DNA from: Rhizorhapis sp. SPR117
Lineage (GTDB): Bacteria; Pseudomonadota; Alphaproteobacteria; Sphingomonadales; Sphingomonadaceae
Direction: 5' to 3'
NCBI RefSeq assembly: GCF_021742065.1
Contig: NZ_JAKKIE010000014.1
Location: forward strand, 12,584 to 76,583
Length of the DNA stretch: 64,000 nucleotides
Below are positions 52,247-61,454 of this stretch, piece by piece. Numbering within the stretch: position 1 is the stretch's first letter; each line of letters opens with the position of its first letter. Both the position numbers and the translations under genes were made by a program. Below the pieces are notes generated by a model. That model was not told the origin of the DNA and did not search any database. It was given only the letters and a program-made list of their open reading frames with translations.

Positions 52247-53455
52247 GTGAAAAAATATTTATTGGGTCCTGCATTTCTCGCCTTGACGGCCAGTCCCGCG
52301 ATAGCCGGTACGCCGATTCCGGTCGGAAACGGCATCACGCTCGCACCGAGTATCGACACGCGGCTGCGTTATGAAAATGTCGATCAGCCAGCGACTGACG
52401 CCGATGCCCTGACCATCCGTGTTCGTCCAGGCATCACACTGGGCACCAGCAGCGGCTTTTCGATACTGGTCGAGGGCGAAGGCACGCTCGCCATCGTCGA
52501 TGATTACCGGGCGGCACCGTTCTTTCCACTCAACGGCCATTCGATCGTTGCCGACCCCGAGAATATCGAACTCAACCGGGCGCAAATCCAGTACAAGTCG
52601 AAGGCGGTGACGCTGACGGGCGGACGGCAGCGCATCAATCTCGACGATCAACGCTTCGTCGGGTCTGTGGGCTGGCGGCAAAATGAGCAGACCTTCGATG
52701 CCGTGCGTGCTGAGGCGACGTTCGGTCCGGTGACGTTCGACGGCACCTATAGCTGGTCTGAACGCACTATCTTTGGCATCGATGCCGGCCCCCGCCAGGC
52801 CTACAGCGGCGATTTCGTGTTCCTCGGCGCAGGCGCTGCAATCGGGCCGGTCAAGGTCAAGGGCTTCGCCTATCTGCTCGGCTTCGATACCGCAGAGCCG
52901 GTCGCGGCCACCTCAACCCAGACCTATGGCGCGCGCGCTACCGCCTCGTTTAAGCTCGCGCCAAAAATGACGCTCAATTTGGCGGCAAGCTACGCCACCC
53001 AGTCGGATTACGAGGCCAATCCGGGTAATTACACTGCGGACTATATCGCCGCCGAGGCAGGGTTGGGCTTTGGCAACTATACGCTCACCAGCGGCTATGA
53101 ACTGCTCGGCTCCGACAGTGGAGCGGCTTTCCAGACACCGATGGCGACGCTGCACAAGTTCAACGGCTGGGCGGACGTTTTCCTGACGACGCCTGCCGCG
53201 GGTCTTCAGGACATATATGGCGGTATTTCAGCCAAATTCCCCATGGTGAAAGCCATTCCGGGCCTCAATGCAGCGGTCACCTATCACAAGTTCAAAAGTG
53301 ATGTCGGCAGTGTCGACTATGGCGAGGAATGGGATGCGCAGATCGGCTTCAAAGTCCTGAAAACGGCCGTTCTGTTCAAATACGCCAATTATGACGCCGA
53401 TGCATTCTCCGTCGATACGGAGAAGTTCTGGCTTCAGCTGGAATGGTCTTACTAA
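52247..53455 (+). CDS. Outer-membrane porin, alginate export family
   Basis: A 402-aa beta-barrel protein. It has a signal peptide (MKKYLLGPAFLALTASPAIA, cleaved at about residue 20) and alternating strand pattern through the C-terminal aromatic end LQLEWSY, typical of porins. It resembles sphingomonad alginate-export/AlgE-like porins found in nitrate clusters and probably lets nitrate cross the outer membrane. Start GTG 52247 is chosen for GGAGGA 6 bases upstream. It sits between the ABC transporter and nirB. Confidence 0.83.
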   Translation: MKKYLLGPAFLALTASPAIAGTPIPVGNGITLAPSIDTRLRYENVDQPATDADALTIRVRPGITLGTSSGFSILVEGEGTLAIVDDYRAAPFFPLNGHSIVADPENIELNRAQIQYKSKAVTLTGGRQRINLDDQRFVGSVGWRQNEQTFDAVRAEATFGPVTFDGTYSWSERTIFGIDAGPRQAYSGDFVFLGAGAAIGPVKVKGFAYLLGFDTAEPVAATSTQTYGARATASFKLAPKMTLNLAASYATQSDYEANPGNYTADYIAAEAGLGFGNYTLTSGYELLGSDSGAAFQTPMATLHKFNGWADVFLTTPAAGLQDIYGGISAKFPMVKAIPGLNAAVTYHKFKSDVGSVDYGEEWDAQIGFKVLKTAVLFKYANYDADAFSVDTEKFWLQLEWSY

Positions 53456-53467
53456 GGAGCAGATGAA

Positions 53468-55978
53468 GTGGGTGTGACCCTTGTTGACGTGAACGATATT
53501 GCCGATGGCGCGGATGATCCGCGCGAACATCTGGTCGTTATCGGAAATGGCATGGCAGGATGCCGGGCAGTGGAGGAAATCCTCGCTCGTGATCCGGGCC
53601 GCTACCGCATCACCATTTTCGGTGCGGAGCCAAGGGTCAACTACAACCGCATCATGCTTTCCCCGGTGCTGGCGGGGGAAAAGAGCTTTGATGAAATCAT
53701 CATCAACGATCAGGCATGGTACGACGATAATGGTATAAAATTAATAGCTGGCGATCCGGTAATCGCCATCGACAGGGAAAAGAAGTCTGTGATGGCACGG
53801 TCGGGTCGCACCGTCGGCTATGACAAGCTTTTGATCGGCACCGGGTCGGACCCTTTCATCATTCCGGTTCCGGGAAAGGATCTACCCGGTGTCGTAACCT
53901 TCCGCGACCTTGATGATGTCGACAAGATGTTGGCTGCGGCAGAAAATGGCGGCAATGCCGTCGTCATCGGCGGGGGCCTGCTGGGACTGGAAGCCGCGCA
54001 CGGACTGTCGCTGCGCGGCATGAATGTCACCGTCATCCACCTGATGCCGACGCTGATGGAGCGACAACTGGACGAGGCGGCAGGCTGGCTGCTCAAGAGC
54101 GCACTGGAAGGGCGTGGTCAGGAGATCTTGACCGAAGCAAACACGCAGGAAATCTATGGTGAGGGCAAGGTCGAAGGTGTCCGCCTGAAGGATGGACGCG
54201 AAATTCCCGCCGATATCGTGGTGATGGCAGTCGGCATCCGGCCCAACACGACGCTGGCGAAGGATGCGGGGCTTGCCACTGGACGCGGCATCCATGTCGA
54301 TGACCATATGGTGACATCCGACCCCGATGTGCTGGCGGTCGGTGAATGTGTCGAACATAATGGTCAGGTTTACGGTCTGGTCGCGCCGCTTTGGGAAATG
54401 TGCCGGGCACTCGCCGACGGGCTGACGACCGGGCCCACCGGCTACAAGGGCTCTGTTACCTCTACCAAGCTCAAGGTGTCCGGAATCGACGTCTTTTCCG
54501 CAGGCGATTTTTCCGGCGGTGAAGGATGCGAGGACATTGTCTTACGCGATGCCACCCGCGGCGTTTACAAGCGCGTGATTGTGAAGGAAGACCGCATCGT
54601 TGGCGCGGTGCTTTATGGCGATATCGCAGACGGCAACTGGTATTTCGACCTATTGAAAAAGGGCGATGACATTGCCGAGATCCGCGATGCTTTGATCTTT
54701 GGTCAGGCCTTTGCCAGCGGTGGGGGTGCCTCTGCAAACCCTATTGACGCCGTTGCGGCACTTTCCGTCGATGCGGAAATCTGCGGCTGCAACGGCGTCA
54801 GCAAAGGCAAGATCATGGCCTGCATCGACGGCGGCGCTCACACGCTCGACGCGGTCCGTGCGGGCTGCAAGGCGTCGGCCAGCTGCGGTAGTTGCACCGG
54901 GCTGGTCGAAAACCTGCTCGCACTGGCAATGGGCGATGACTATGCCGGTGAGCGTGACAACAAGCCGATGTGCAAGTGCACCAGCTTCACCCATGAGGAT
55001 GTCCGCGCCGCGATTCTGGAAAAGGAGCTGAAGGAAATCCCTGCGGTGATGCAGGCGATGTCCTGGAGCACACCCGATGGCTGTTCCTCCTGCCGTCCGG
55101 CGCTCAACTATTATCTGCTATGTGCATGGCCCGGCGAACATAAGGAAGACCCGCAGAGCCGCTTCGTCAATGAACGGATGCACGCCAATATCCAGAAGGA
55201 CGGCACCTATTCGGTGGTTCCGCGCATGTGGGGCGGCGTCACCACGCCTGCTGAATTGCGCGCGATTGCCGACGCGGCGGATAAATATGACGCCAAGCTG
55301 GTGAAGGTGACAGGCGGGCAGCGGCTCGACCTGTTCGGTATCAAGAAAGAAGACCTGCCCGCAATCTGGGCCGATCTCAATGCCGCCGGCATGGTATCCG
55401 GCCATGCCTATGGCAAGGCGCTGCGCACGGTAAAAACCTGCGTGGGCAGCGAATGGTGCCGTTTCGGTACGCAGGACTCAACGGGCCTTGGCATCAAGAC
55501 CGAACAGATGACCTGGGGCAGCTGGATGCCGCACAAGTTCAAGATCGCGGTCAGTGGCTGTCCGCGCAATTGCGCCGAAGCGACAATCAAGGATTTTGGC
55601 GTGATCTGCGTGGATTCGGGTTATGAGCTGCATATCGGCGGCAATGGCGGCATCCACCTGCGCGGTACGGACCTGCTCTGCAAGGTTGAGACCGAACAGG
55701 AGGCACTCGACTATTGCGCGGCCTTCATCCAGCTCTATCGCGAAGAAGCCCGATATCTCGACCGCACCGCGCCTTGGGTGGAGCGGGTTGGTCTGGATTA
55801 TGTCAAGCAGCGGATCGTCAAGGATGATGTCGGGCGTGAGGCGCTACGCAACCGCTTCCTCTATGCGCAAAGTTTTCTGCAGAAGGACCCATGGGCCGAA
55901 CGTGCAGCGGGAGCCGAGGCGCATCTTCACCAGCATATCGCCGAGATCCGTCCTTTTGCCGTCGTTGGAGCTGCCTGA
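53468..55978 (+). CDS. nirB: Assimilatory nitrite reductase, large subunit NirB
   Basis: An 836-aa NAD(P)H nitrite reductase subunit that reduces nitrite to ammonium. Order: FAD/NAD-binding domain (VVIGNGMAGCRAVEE, then VVIGGGLLGLEAAHG), two BFD-like 2Fe-2S regions (CGCNGVSKG with CGSCTG, and CKCTSFTHEDV with CSSCRP), then the ferredoxin-like and siroheme/4Fe-4S domains with CVGSEWC and SGCPRNC. The start is GTG 53468: the nearby ATG 53462 hits a stop after four codons, and AAGGAG lies 9 bases upstream. The siroheme would come from cobA at 24408. Confidence 0.95.
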   Translation: MGVTLVDVNDIADGADDPREHLVVIGNGMAGCRAVEEILARDPGRYRITIFGAEPRVNYNRIMLSPVLAGEKSFDEIIINDQAWYDDNGIKLIAGDPVIAIDREKKSVMARSGRTVGYDKLLIGTGSDPFIIPVPGKDLPGVVTFRDLDDVDKMLAAAENGGNAVVIGGGLLGLEAAHGLSLRGMNVTVIHLMPTLMERQLDEAAGWLLKSALEGRGQEILTEANTQEIYGEGKVEGVRLKDGREIPADIVVMAVGIRPNTTLAKDAGLATGRGIHVDDHMVTSDPDVLAVGECVEHNGQVYGLVAPLWEMCRALADGLTTGPTGYKGSVTSTKLKVSGIDVFSAGDFSGGEGCEDIVLRDATRGVYKRVIVKEDRIVGAVLYGDIADGNWYFDLLKKGDDIAEIRDALIFGQAFASGGGASANPIDAVAALSVDAEICGCNGVSKGKIMACIDGGAHTLDAVRAGCKASASCGSCTGLVENLLALAMGDDYAGERDNKPMCKCTSFTHEDVRAAILEKELKEIPAVMQAMSWSTPDGCSSCRPALNYYLLCAWPGEHKEDPQSRFVNERMHANIQKDGTYSVVPRMWGGVTTPAELRAIADAADKYDAKLVKVTGGQRLDLFGIKKEDLPAIWADLNAAGMVSGHAYGKALRTVKTCVGSEWCRFGTQDSTGLGIKTEQMTWGSWMPHKFKIAVSGCPRNCAEATIKDFGVICVDSGYELHIGGNGGIHLRGTDLLCKVETEQEALDYCAAFIQLYREEARYLDRTAPWVERVGLDYVKQRIVKDDVGREALRNRFLYAQSFLQKDPWAERAAGAEAHLHQHIAEIRPFAVVGAA

Positions 55979-56319
55979 TGTATAATGCACAATGGCTTGA
56001 TGTCGGCCCGATCGATCAGCTTCCCGCCTTGGGCGCGCGCACGCTGCCGGTGCAGGGAGGGCAGGAAATCGCGATTTTCCGCACTGCCAATGGCGATGTC
56101 TATGCCTTGGCCAACGCATGTCCGCATAAGCAGGGACCGCTGAGCCAGGGCATCGTCCATGATACGACCGTCACTTGTCCGCTACACAACTGGCGGATCT
56201 CGCTGATCGACGGACATGCGCTGGGCGAGGACGAAGGCTGCGTGCCGGTGATCCCGGTCAAGATCGACGGCGGACGCATCCTGATCAGTCGCGCTGCGGC
56301 ATTGGGACAGGCAGCGTGA
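55978..56319 (+). CDS. nirD: Nitrite reductase small subunit NirD (Rieske-type)
   Basis: A 113-aa Rieske-fold protein. It carries CPHKQGP and CPLHNW, the Cys-x-His and Cys-x2-His-type positions; the presence of both cysteine/histidine pairs suggests a real 2Fe-2S cluster rather than the cluster-free E. coli NirD. ATG 55978 overlaps the nirB stop (TGATG). It assists NirB. nasA follows 10 bases on. Confidence 0.93.
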   Translation: MYNAQWLDVGPIDQLPALGARTLPVQGGQEIAIFRTANGDVYALANACPHKQGPLSQGIVHDTTVTCPLHNWRISLIDGHALGEDEGCVPVIPVKIDGGRILISRAAALGQAA

Positions 56320-56329
56320 GGGGCGGCAT

Positions 56330-58921
56330 GTGAACGCGATCCGCACCACCTGCCCCTATTGCGGCGTGGGTTGCGGGGTTTCCGCGACGGTGACAGGTGC
56401 GCGTGCGGTCGAGATAAAGGGTGACAGCACGCATCCCGCCAATAGCGGACGGCTCTGTTCCAAAGGAACCCATCTGGGCGAGACAGTCGGACTTGGCGGG
56501 CGTTTGCTTGCACCTATAGTTCATGGACAGGAGACGGGCTGGGACGAAGCGCTCGACGCGGTGGCGAAGGGTTTTTCCGAAACCATTGCGCAATATGGAC
56601 GAGACAGTGTCGCCTTCTATGTCTCGGGACAGCTCTTGACCGAAGATTATTACGTCGCCAACAAGCTGATGAAAGGCTTCATCGGCTCATCCAATATCGA
56701 CACCAACAGCCGCCTGTGCATGGCAAGCGCCGTCGCCGCGCATAACCGCGCCTTTGGCGAAGATGTCGTCCCCTGCACTTATGAGGATCTGGAACAAGCC
56801 GACCTTATCCTCCTTGTCGGCTCGAATACCGCATGGTGCCATCCGATTGTCTGGCAGCGGATAGAGGCAGCCCGTGCGGCACACGGCACGAAGCTGGTCG
56901 TCATCGACCCGCGACGCACAGAAACAGCGGAAGGCGCTGATTTATATCTGCCCATTCGTCCCGATGGCGATGTTGCGTTGTTCAACGGCCTTGCCGCCGC
57001 AATGCGCAGCCGGGGGTTGCTGAACGATACGTATCTTGCTGCCCATGTCGATGTGCCGGATGGATATTGGGATGTCGTCGGAACTGCCGATGTAGCCGAT
57101 GAATGTGGCATCGCACCCGAATTGCTGGAACAATTTTACGATCTTTTTGCTCAGCACGAACGTTGCGTCACGATGTTCAGCCAGGGCGCCAACCAGTCGG
57201 TGAATGGCACCGACAAAGGCAATGCAATCATCAATGTCCACCTCGCCACTGGGCGCATCGGCCAGCCGGGCATGGGGCCCTTTTCAATTACCGGCCAACC
57301 CAATGCCATGGGCGGGCGCGAAGTCGGCGGGCTGGCCAGTACGCTTGCCGTACATATGGGCTTTTCGGATGCAGAACGGGATTGCGCGCAACGTTTCTGG
57401 AACAGTCCAGGCATCGCCACTGGTCCCGGCCTGAAGGCTGTCGATATGTTTCGCGCCGTCCATGACGGACGGATCAAGGCGATCTGGATCATGGCGACCA
57501 ATCCCGCCGTATCCATGCCCGATGCCGGCTTCGTGCGGGAAGCGCTGGCCAAATGCCCGCTGGTCATCGTATCCGATGTGATGGCGAACACCGACACCGC
57601 AGCCTATGCCCATATCCGCCTGCCAGCGCTTGCATGGGGTGAAAAGGACGGCATAGTTACCAACAGCGAGCGGATGATCAGCCGTCAGCGCGCTTTCTTC
57701 CCGCCACCGGGGCAGGCGCGTGCGGACTGGGACATCATCGCCGACACGGGCCGCCGCATGGGCTTTGCCGATGCCTTCGCCTTTGACAACGCCGCCAGTG
57801 TGTTTCGCGAATATTGTGCGCAGACGGCCTTTGAAAATGGCGGACGGCGTAAACTGGACCTTCATGCCTGGGCGGAACTCAGCGACGCGGACTATGATGC
57901 TTTAAAGCCATTGCGCTGGGGCGGCATTGCACCCTTTGGCGATGGACAGTTCAGCACAGCCAATGGCCGCGCGAAGATTATCGCCATCCACTCACCGAAA
58001 TGCGAAACTATCGACCCTGACTTCCCTTTCCGTCTCAATACTGTCCGCTATCGCGACCAATGGCATACGATGACCCGAACCGGCCTAAGCCCCCGGCTGT
58101 CACAGCATCGCCGCGAGCCGTTGGTGGAAGTGCATCCCGAGGATGCTGCGGCATTGGACATCCGCGATGGCGGATTGGCAAGAGTGCGTACCGCGCAGGG
58201 CGATGCTATTTTTCGCGTTCAATATAGCGAAGGGCAGCGCCGAGGCGAATTATGTGTGCCGATGCACTGGACCGACCAGTTGAACGCAGGCGGGCGCGCC
58301 AACCGGCTTTCCAGCCAGAATGTCGACCCTGTTTCCGGTCAGCCCGGTTTCAAGAACAGCGCCGCTGCCATTGCGCCGGTAACGCCGGCCTGGACAGGCT
58401 TTATGGTCTGCCGCGATCAACCTGTGCTTGCCAACCTGCCCTATTGGACCCTTGTGCGGCAACGTTCGGGCTGGCTGGTTGAAATGGCCGGATTTGACGA
58501 ACCGGATGTGGACGCTTTGATGCCACATGGCGAACGGGTGGAGGCCAGCGACCCCGCACGGGGAACGCAGCGCTTGGCAGCACTCGATGCCGATGGCCGC
58601 CTGGCGGCTGCGCTATTCCTGACCCGTTCGGGCCGATTGCCCTCACGCGATTGGATCGTGGCGCAGCTCGACAGTGAAGAGCCGACCTCTGGCGCTGCCC
58701 TTCTCGCGGGACGTCCGGCCCAATTGCCACCGGATCGCGGCGCAATCATCTGCGTCTGTTTCGACGTTGGGATGAAAACGATTTTGGGCGCGATTGCCGA
58801 GCAGCAATTGACGAGTGTGGAAGCCATTGGCGCTGCACTCAATGCAGGGACAAATTGCGGCAGTTGCCGTCCCGCAATCAAATCGCTGCTCAATGATCAG
58901 AAGGAGGCAGTCGATGCCTGA
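56330..58921 (+). CDS. nasA: Assimilatory nitrate reductase catalytic subunit NasA
   Basis: An 863-aa molybdopterin enzyme that reduces nitrate to nitrite in the cytoplasm. The N-terminal 4Fe-4S site is Cys8-x2-Cys11-x3-Cys15 and Cys43. The Mo-bis-MGD domains follow (SNIDTNSRLCMASAVAA with the Cys ligand). A C-terminal BFD-like 2Fe-2S domain (CVCFDVGMKT and CGSCRP, about residues 807-850) is the likely electron entry, as in Klebsiella NasA. GTG 56330 is the start; the ATG two bases earlier is followed by a stop. A truncated cobA begins 8 bases before its end. Confidence 0.95.
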   Translation: MNAIRTTCPYCGVGCGVSATVTGARAVEIKGDSTHPANSGRLCSKGTHLGETVGLGGRLLAPIVHGQETGWDEALDAVAKGFSETIAQYGRDSVAFYVSGQLLTEDYYVANKLMKGFIGSSNIDTNSRLCMASAVAAHNRAFGEDVVPCTYEDLEQADLILLVGSNTAWCHPIVWQRIEAARAAHGTKLVVIDPRRTETAEGADLYLPIRPDGDVALFNGLAAAMRSRGLLNDTYLAAHVDVPDGYWDVVGTADVADECGIAPELLEQFYDLFAQHERCVTMFSQGANQSVNGTDKGNAIINVHLATGRIGQPGMGPFSITGQPNAMGGREVGGLASTLAVHMGFSDAERDCAQRFWNSPGIATGPGLKAVDMFRAVHDGRIKAIWIMATNPAVSMPDAGFVREALAKCPLVIVSDVMANTDTAAYAHIRLPALAWGEKDGIVTNSERMISRQRAFFPPPGQARADWDIIADTGRRMGFADAFAFDNAASVFREYCAQTAFENGGRRKLDLHAWAELSDADYDALKPLRWGGIAPFGDGQFSTANGRAKIIAIHSPKCETIDPDFPFRLNTVRYRDQWHTMTRTGLSPRLSQHRREPLVEVHPEDAAALDIRDGGLARVRTAQGDAIFRVQYSEGQRRGELCVPMHWTDQLNAGGRANRLSSQNVDPVSGQPGFKNSAAAIAPVTPAWTGFMVCRDQPVLANLPYWTLVRQRSGWLVEMAGFDEPDVDALMPHGERVEASDPARGTQRLAALDADGRLAAALFLTRSGRLPSRDWIVAQLDSEEPTSGAALLAGRPAQLPPDRGAIICVCFDVGMKTILGAIAEQQLTSVEAIGAALNAGTNCGSCRPAIKSLLNDQKEAVDA

Positions 58922-58979
58922 TGAACATCATGCTGCACAGCCGGTCTGGCTGGTCGGTGCCGGGCCTGACAGTCCCGAC
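58914..58979 (+). pseudogene. cobA: Truncated uroporphyrinogen-III C-methyltransferase, N-terminal 22 codons
   Basis: ATG 58914 overlaps the nasA end by 8 bases with AAGGAGG-like sequence just upstream. The frame gives a short leader and then VWLVGAGPDSPD, the first SAM-binding strand of a siroheme methyltransferase (compare VGAGPGDPD at 24408). The next residues switch abruptly to transposase sequence, so the rest has been removed. The original operon was probably nasA-cobA; the intact copy at 24408 must now supply siroheme. Confidence 0.75.
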
Positions 58980-59117
58980 CGGGGTATCACCGCCTGCATC
59001 CCTTCCAAAAAGAACCGCAAGGTGCCAATCCCGCATGATACCGTTCTCTACCGTCAGCGTCATAAGATCGAAAACATGTTCGGCAGGATCAAGGACTGGC
59101 CTCGCATCCATACCCGA
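58980..59117 (+). pseudogene. IS5-family transposase fragment
   Basis: In the same frame as the cobA fragment, residues 23-68 of the chimera read GITACIPSKKNRKVPIPHD, then RQRHKIENMFGRIKDWPRIHTR, the highly conserved C-terminal DDE region (with the catalytic Glu in IENMFG) of IS5-family (IS427/IS1421-like group) transposases. Both ends are cut: the N-terminal 80 percent is missing, and the usual continuation after RIHTR (YDRCAHTF) is replaced by integrase sequence in another frame. No terminal repeat is seen. Confidence 0.8.
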
Positions 59118-59121
59118 TTAT

Positions 59122-59433
59122 ATTTTCCCCGGCACCAGAACGGGCAAGCCCCTGTCCAACATGTCGATGCCCATGCTGCTACGCAGGATGAGCATCGATC
59201 ATGCCACCGTGCATGGCTTCCGCTCGAGCTTTCGCGACTGGGCCGGCGAGATGACCCATTTCCCTCGCGAGGTTGCCGAAGCCGCTCTCGCCCATTCTGT
59301 GGGCAATGAGGTTGAGCGCGCCTACCGCCGTGGTGACGCGCTTGAAAAACGCCGTGAGATGATGACGGCGTGGGCAGAATATCTGTATGGAGGCCAGACT
59401 GACGCCAGAAATATTTCGGACGAACAGACTTGA
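59122..59433 (+). pseudogene. Tyrosine integrase (P4 type), C-terminal fragment
   Basis: From about 59122 the frame reads IFPGTRTGKPLSNMSMPMLL, VHGFRSSFRDWAGEM, FPREVAEAALAHSVGNEVERAYRRGDALEKRR, the last third of a P4-like site-specific integrase. The catalytic His-x2-Arg (VHGFR), the second His (AHSVG) and Tyr (RAYRR) are present, but the N-terminal arm-binding and core parts are missing, so it cannot be functional. It ends TAEYLYGG-like and stops at 59433. It presumably belonged to a former island inserted at the tRNA-Ser site at 59814. Confidence 0.82.
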
Positions 59434-59810
59434 TCCGCATTGGAACGTTTCTGAATACCGCAACAATTCGGATAACCGCGATGGTGCCGCATTGGGGGGT
59501 GGAGGAAGGGTACCACACGCTTTATGCATCGAAAACGAAGGGGAGAGGCTGATCACCGATCTGCGCACGGAGGGGAATTTCGACGTTTTTGGGAATAGCC
59601 TCGGTCGACTGATGCCTCGCGTGCATAGAAGATGCATCGAACAAGGTGGCATATGGAGCTAGCCTGATCTGTTTGACAGTTAGGAAGCGATCGCACAGCC
59701 GCCTACACAATTTGCTGCCCCACTTCCTATGCCTGTCGTCTGTTAGGGTTAATGTTAGGGTCAGCGACAACTCTTTAATCTTAATGGCTATATATCAGTA
59801 TGTTACGCCG
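59434..59810. other. Remnant DNA between integrase fragment and tRNA-Ser remnant
   Basis: No convincing gene. The sequence is less GC-rich than the flanks and contains GTTAGGGT twice (59742-59760), shortly before the tRNA end. A 91-codon plus-strand frame (59387-59662) overlaps the integrase end and has no recognisable product. It is probably decayed island DNA next to an attachment site. Confidence 0.5.
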
Positions 59811-61454
59811 TTAGTTCGAATCCCTCCCGCTCCGCCACTTCGGTATAAAACCGGGAACGCCGATTCCCGCCGATTTCCCTCCTTTTGCGGCCACCAGTGT
59901 CCTCAACAGAGTGCTTTTGCTGCCTTTGATGTAGATCGCGTCGTCCGCGACCTCTACGCGCTGGGCGAACGCTCGGACGTGTTCCCGCCGATAGCCGCCC
60001 TCTCCGAGCCGAAGCCGGGTGCGAGCCTCGGTCGCCAGTTCCCGCACGGCCGCCCCTGTGAGACCCTGATGGGCCGAGCTTTTCAGCATGGCCTCGGTCC
60101 TCGCGGCGTCGGCCCGCGCCTGGTCGCGAAGCGCGGTGAGACCCGCGATCCGCTCGCCAAGGGCGGATTCGGCAGGATCGAGCGAGCCGGCCTCGATAGC
60201 GTCATAGAGCCGCTTGAGGCGCATGTCGGCCTCGGCCGCGCGGTGGTTCAACTCGGCGATGTGCTGGCCGCGTCGCTCGACGCTCTCCTGCCGGCGGTCC
60301 AGCAGCGAGGCGAGCATGTCTTCGATCCGCTCGGGGTCCAGCAGCCTTTCCTCGATATGGCTGACCACGATGCGGTCGAGCTTGTCCATTGGGATCGCAC
60401 GGCCCTTGCAGCCGGCGTCGCCCTGCCGCGCCCGGATCGAACAGGCATAGTAGCGGTAGCGGCCGTTCTTGCCGGTGCGCAGCGTCATCGCACCTCCGCA
60501 ATTGCCGCAATGGCAAATGCCGGTCAGCAGGTTCGGGCCGCTGACGACGCGCGGCGGCGTCACCTTCGGATTGTTGGCCTGCAAGCGCGTCTGCACCGCC
60601 TCGAATGTCTCAAGGTCGATCAGCGGCGGCACCGCGACGGTGACGACTTCTTCCTCGGGCTTCACCTCTCCCTTTTTGGAGCGGCGATTGAAGCGATGCT
60701 CGCCGATGTAGGTGCGCCGGGTCAGGATGCGGTGAAGCTGGCCGATGCCCCAACGCCCGCCGCTGCGGGTGAACATGCGGTTCCTGTTCAGGTAGCTGAC
60801 GATGTTCTTGACGCCCATGGGGCCGGACGTGCCGTCGCCTTCCGAAGCGAGCCGGAAGATCAGCCGCACAGTCTCGGCGTGCAGCGGGTCGATCTCCAGC
60901 TTCTTCTTCATCTTCGCGCCGCGCTGCTCGGCATCGACGACGCGGTAGCCGATGGGCGGCAGCGAGCCGTTCCAGAAGCCTTGCCGGGCATTCTCCTTCA
61001 AGGCGCGCAGGACGTGCTTCGCGTTTTCCTTCGACTGGTATTCGTCGAACAGCGACATGATCCGCCGCATCATGTCGTGGATCGGATCGTCGCCAAGCTC
61101 CTGCGTGATTGAAACCAGCTTCACGCCGTTCTTCGCCAGCTTCCGGTAGTAAAACTCCATCTCGAACTCGTCGCGAAAGAAGCGCGAGAAGCTATGCACC
61201 ACGACAACATCGAACGGCGCGGGTTTGGCCGTGGCGGCTTCGATCATGCGCTGGAACTCGGGGCGCTTGTCGTTGGTGGCCGACGCGCCTGGCTCAATGA
61301 AGGTCTCGACGAGCTGGTAGCCGCGTTCCTGGCAATACGCCTCGCCCTGCCGCTTCTGGTCAGGGATCGACACGTCATGCTCGGCCTGCCGCGCCGTCGA
61401 GACGCGCAGGTAGAGGGCGGCGCGCAGGGCGACATGGGGGCTTTGCATGTTCAT
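59811..61454 (-). CDS. Large serine recombinase
   Basis: A 547-aa site-specific recombinase. The catalytic resolvase domain (about 12-165) has the nucleophile Ser19 in YLRVSTARQ and VVVHSFSRFFRD. A recombinase domain (about 190-300, GYRVVD, SYLNRNRMFTRSGGRWGIGQLHRIL) follows, then a zinc ribbon (CHCGNCGG with YYACS and GC), and a long coiled coil (390-500). The last eight residues (WRSGRDSN) are encoded by the antisense of the tRNA-Ser 3' end, and the stop is just beyond it. ATG 61454 overlaps the tumA stop (ATGA). It is likely the mobility enzyme of the trb-bearing element. Confidence 0.9.
   Translation of the reverse strand: MNMQSPHVALRAALYLRVSTARQAEHDVSIPDQKRQGEAYCQERGYQLVETFIEPGASATNDKRPEFQRMIEAATAKPAPFDVVVVHSFSRFFRDEFEMEFYYRKLAKNGVKLVSITQELGDDPIHDMMRRIMSLFDEYQSKENAKHVLRALKENARQGFWNGSLPPIGYRVVDAEQRGAKMKKKLEIDPLHAETVRLIFRLASEGDGTSGPMGVKNIVSYLNRNRMFTRSGGRWGIGQLHRILTRRTYIGEHRFNRRSKKGEVKPEEEVVTVAVPPLIDLETFEAVQTRLQANNPKVTPPRVVSGPNLLTGICHCGNCGGAMTLRTGKNGRYRYYACSIRARQGDAGCKGRAIPMDKLDRIVVSHIEERLLDPERIEDMLASLLDRRQESVERRGQHIAELNHRAAEADMRLKRLYDAIEAGSLDPAESALGERIAGLTALRDQARADAARTEAMLKSSAHQGLTGAAVRELATEARTRLRLGEGGYRREHVRAFAQRVEVADDAIYIKGSKSTLLRTLVAAKGGKSAGIGVPGFIPKWRSGRDSN
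59814..59837 (+). other. 3' end of a tRNA-Ser gene (attachment-site remnant)
   Basis: G-TTCGAAT (T-loop), CCCTC (T-stem strand), CCGCTCC (acceptor strand), G and CCA read in order as the 3' end of a tRNA, as in sphingomonad tRNA-Ser with a GGAGCGG acceptor. The 5' T-stem strand that should be GAGGG is GTTAG, and no other tRNA arms precede it, so this is a displaced 3' fragment of the kind left at att sites by integration. It overlaps the serine recombinase C-terminus. Confidence 0.72.

Noticed and set aside
59387..59662. 91-codon frame after the integrase fragment
   Set aside because: Overlaps the integrase frame, has no recognisable pattern, and lies in decayed island DNA.
59804..59837. Complete tRNA-Ser gene
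   Set aside because: Only the T-loop, T-stem 3' strand, acceptor 3' strand and CCA are present; the 5' T-stem strand does not pair (GTTAG instead of GAGGG) and no anticodon arm precedes it.
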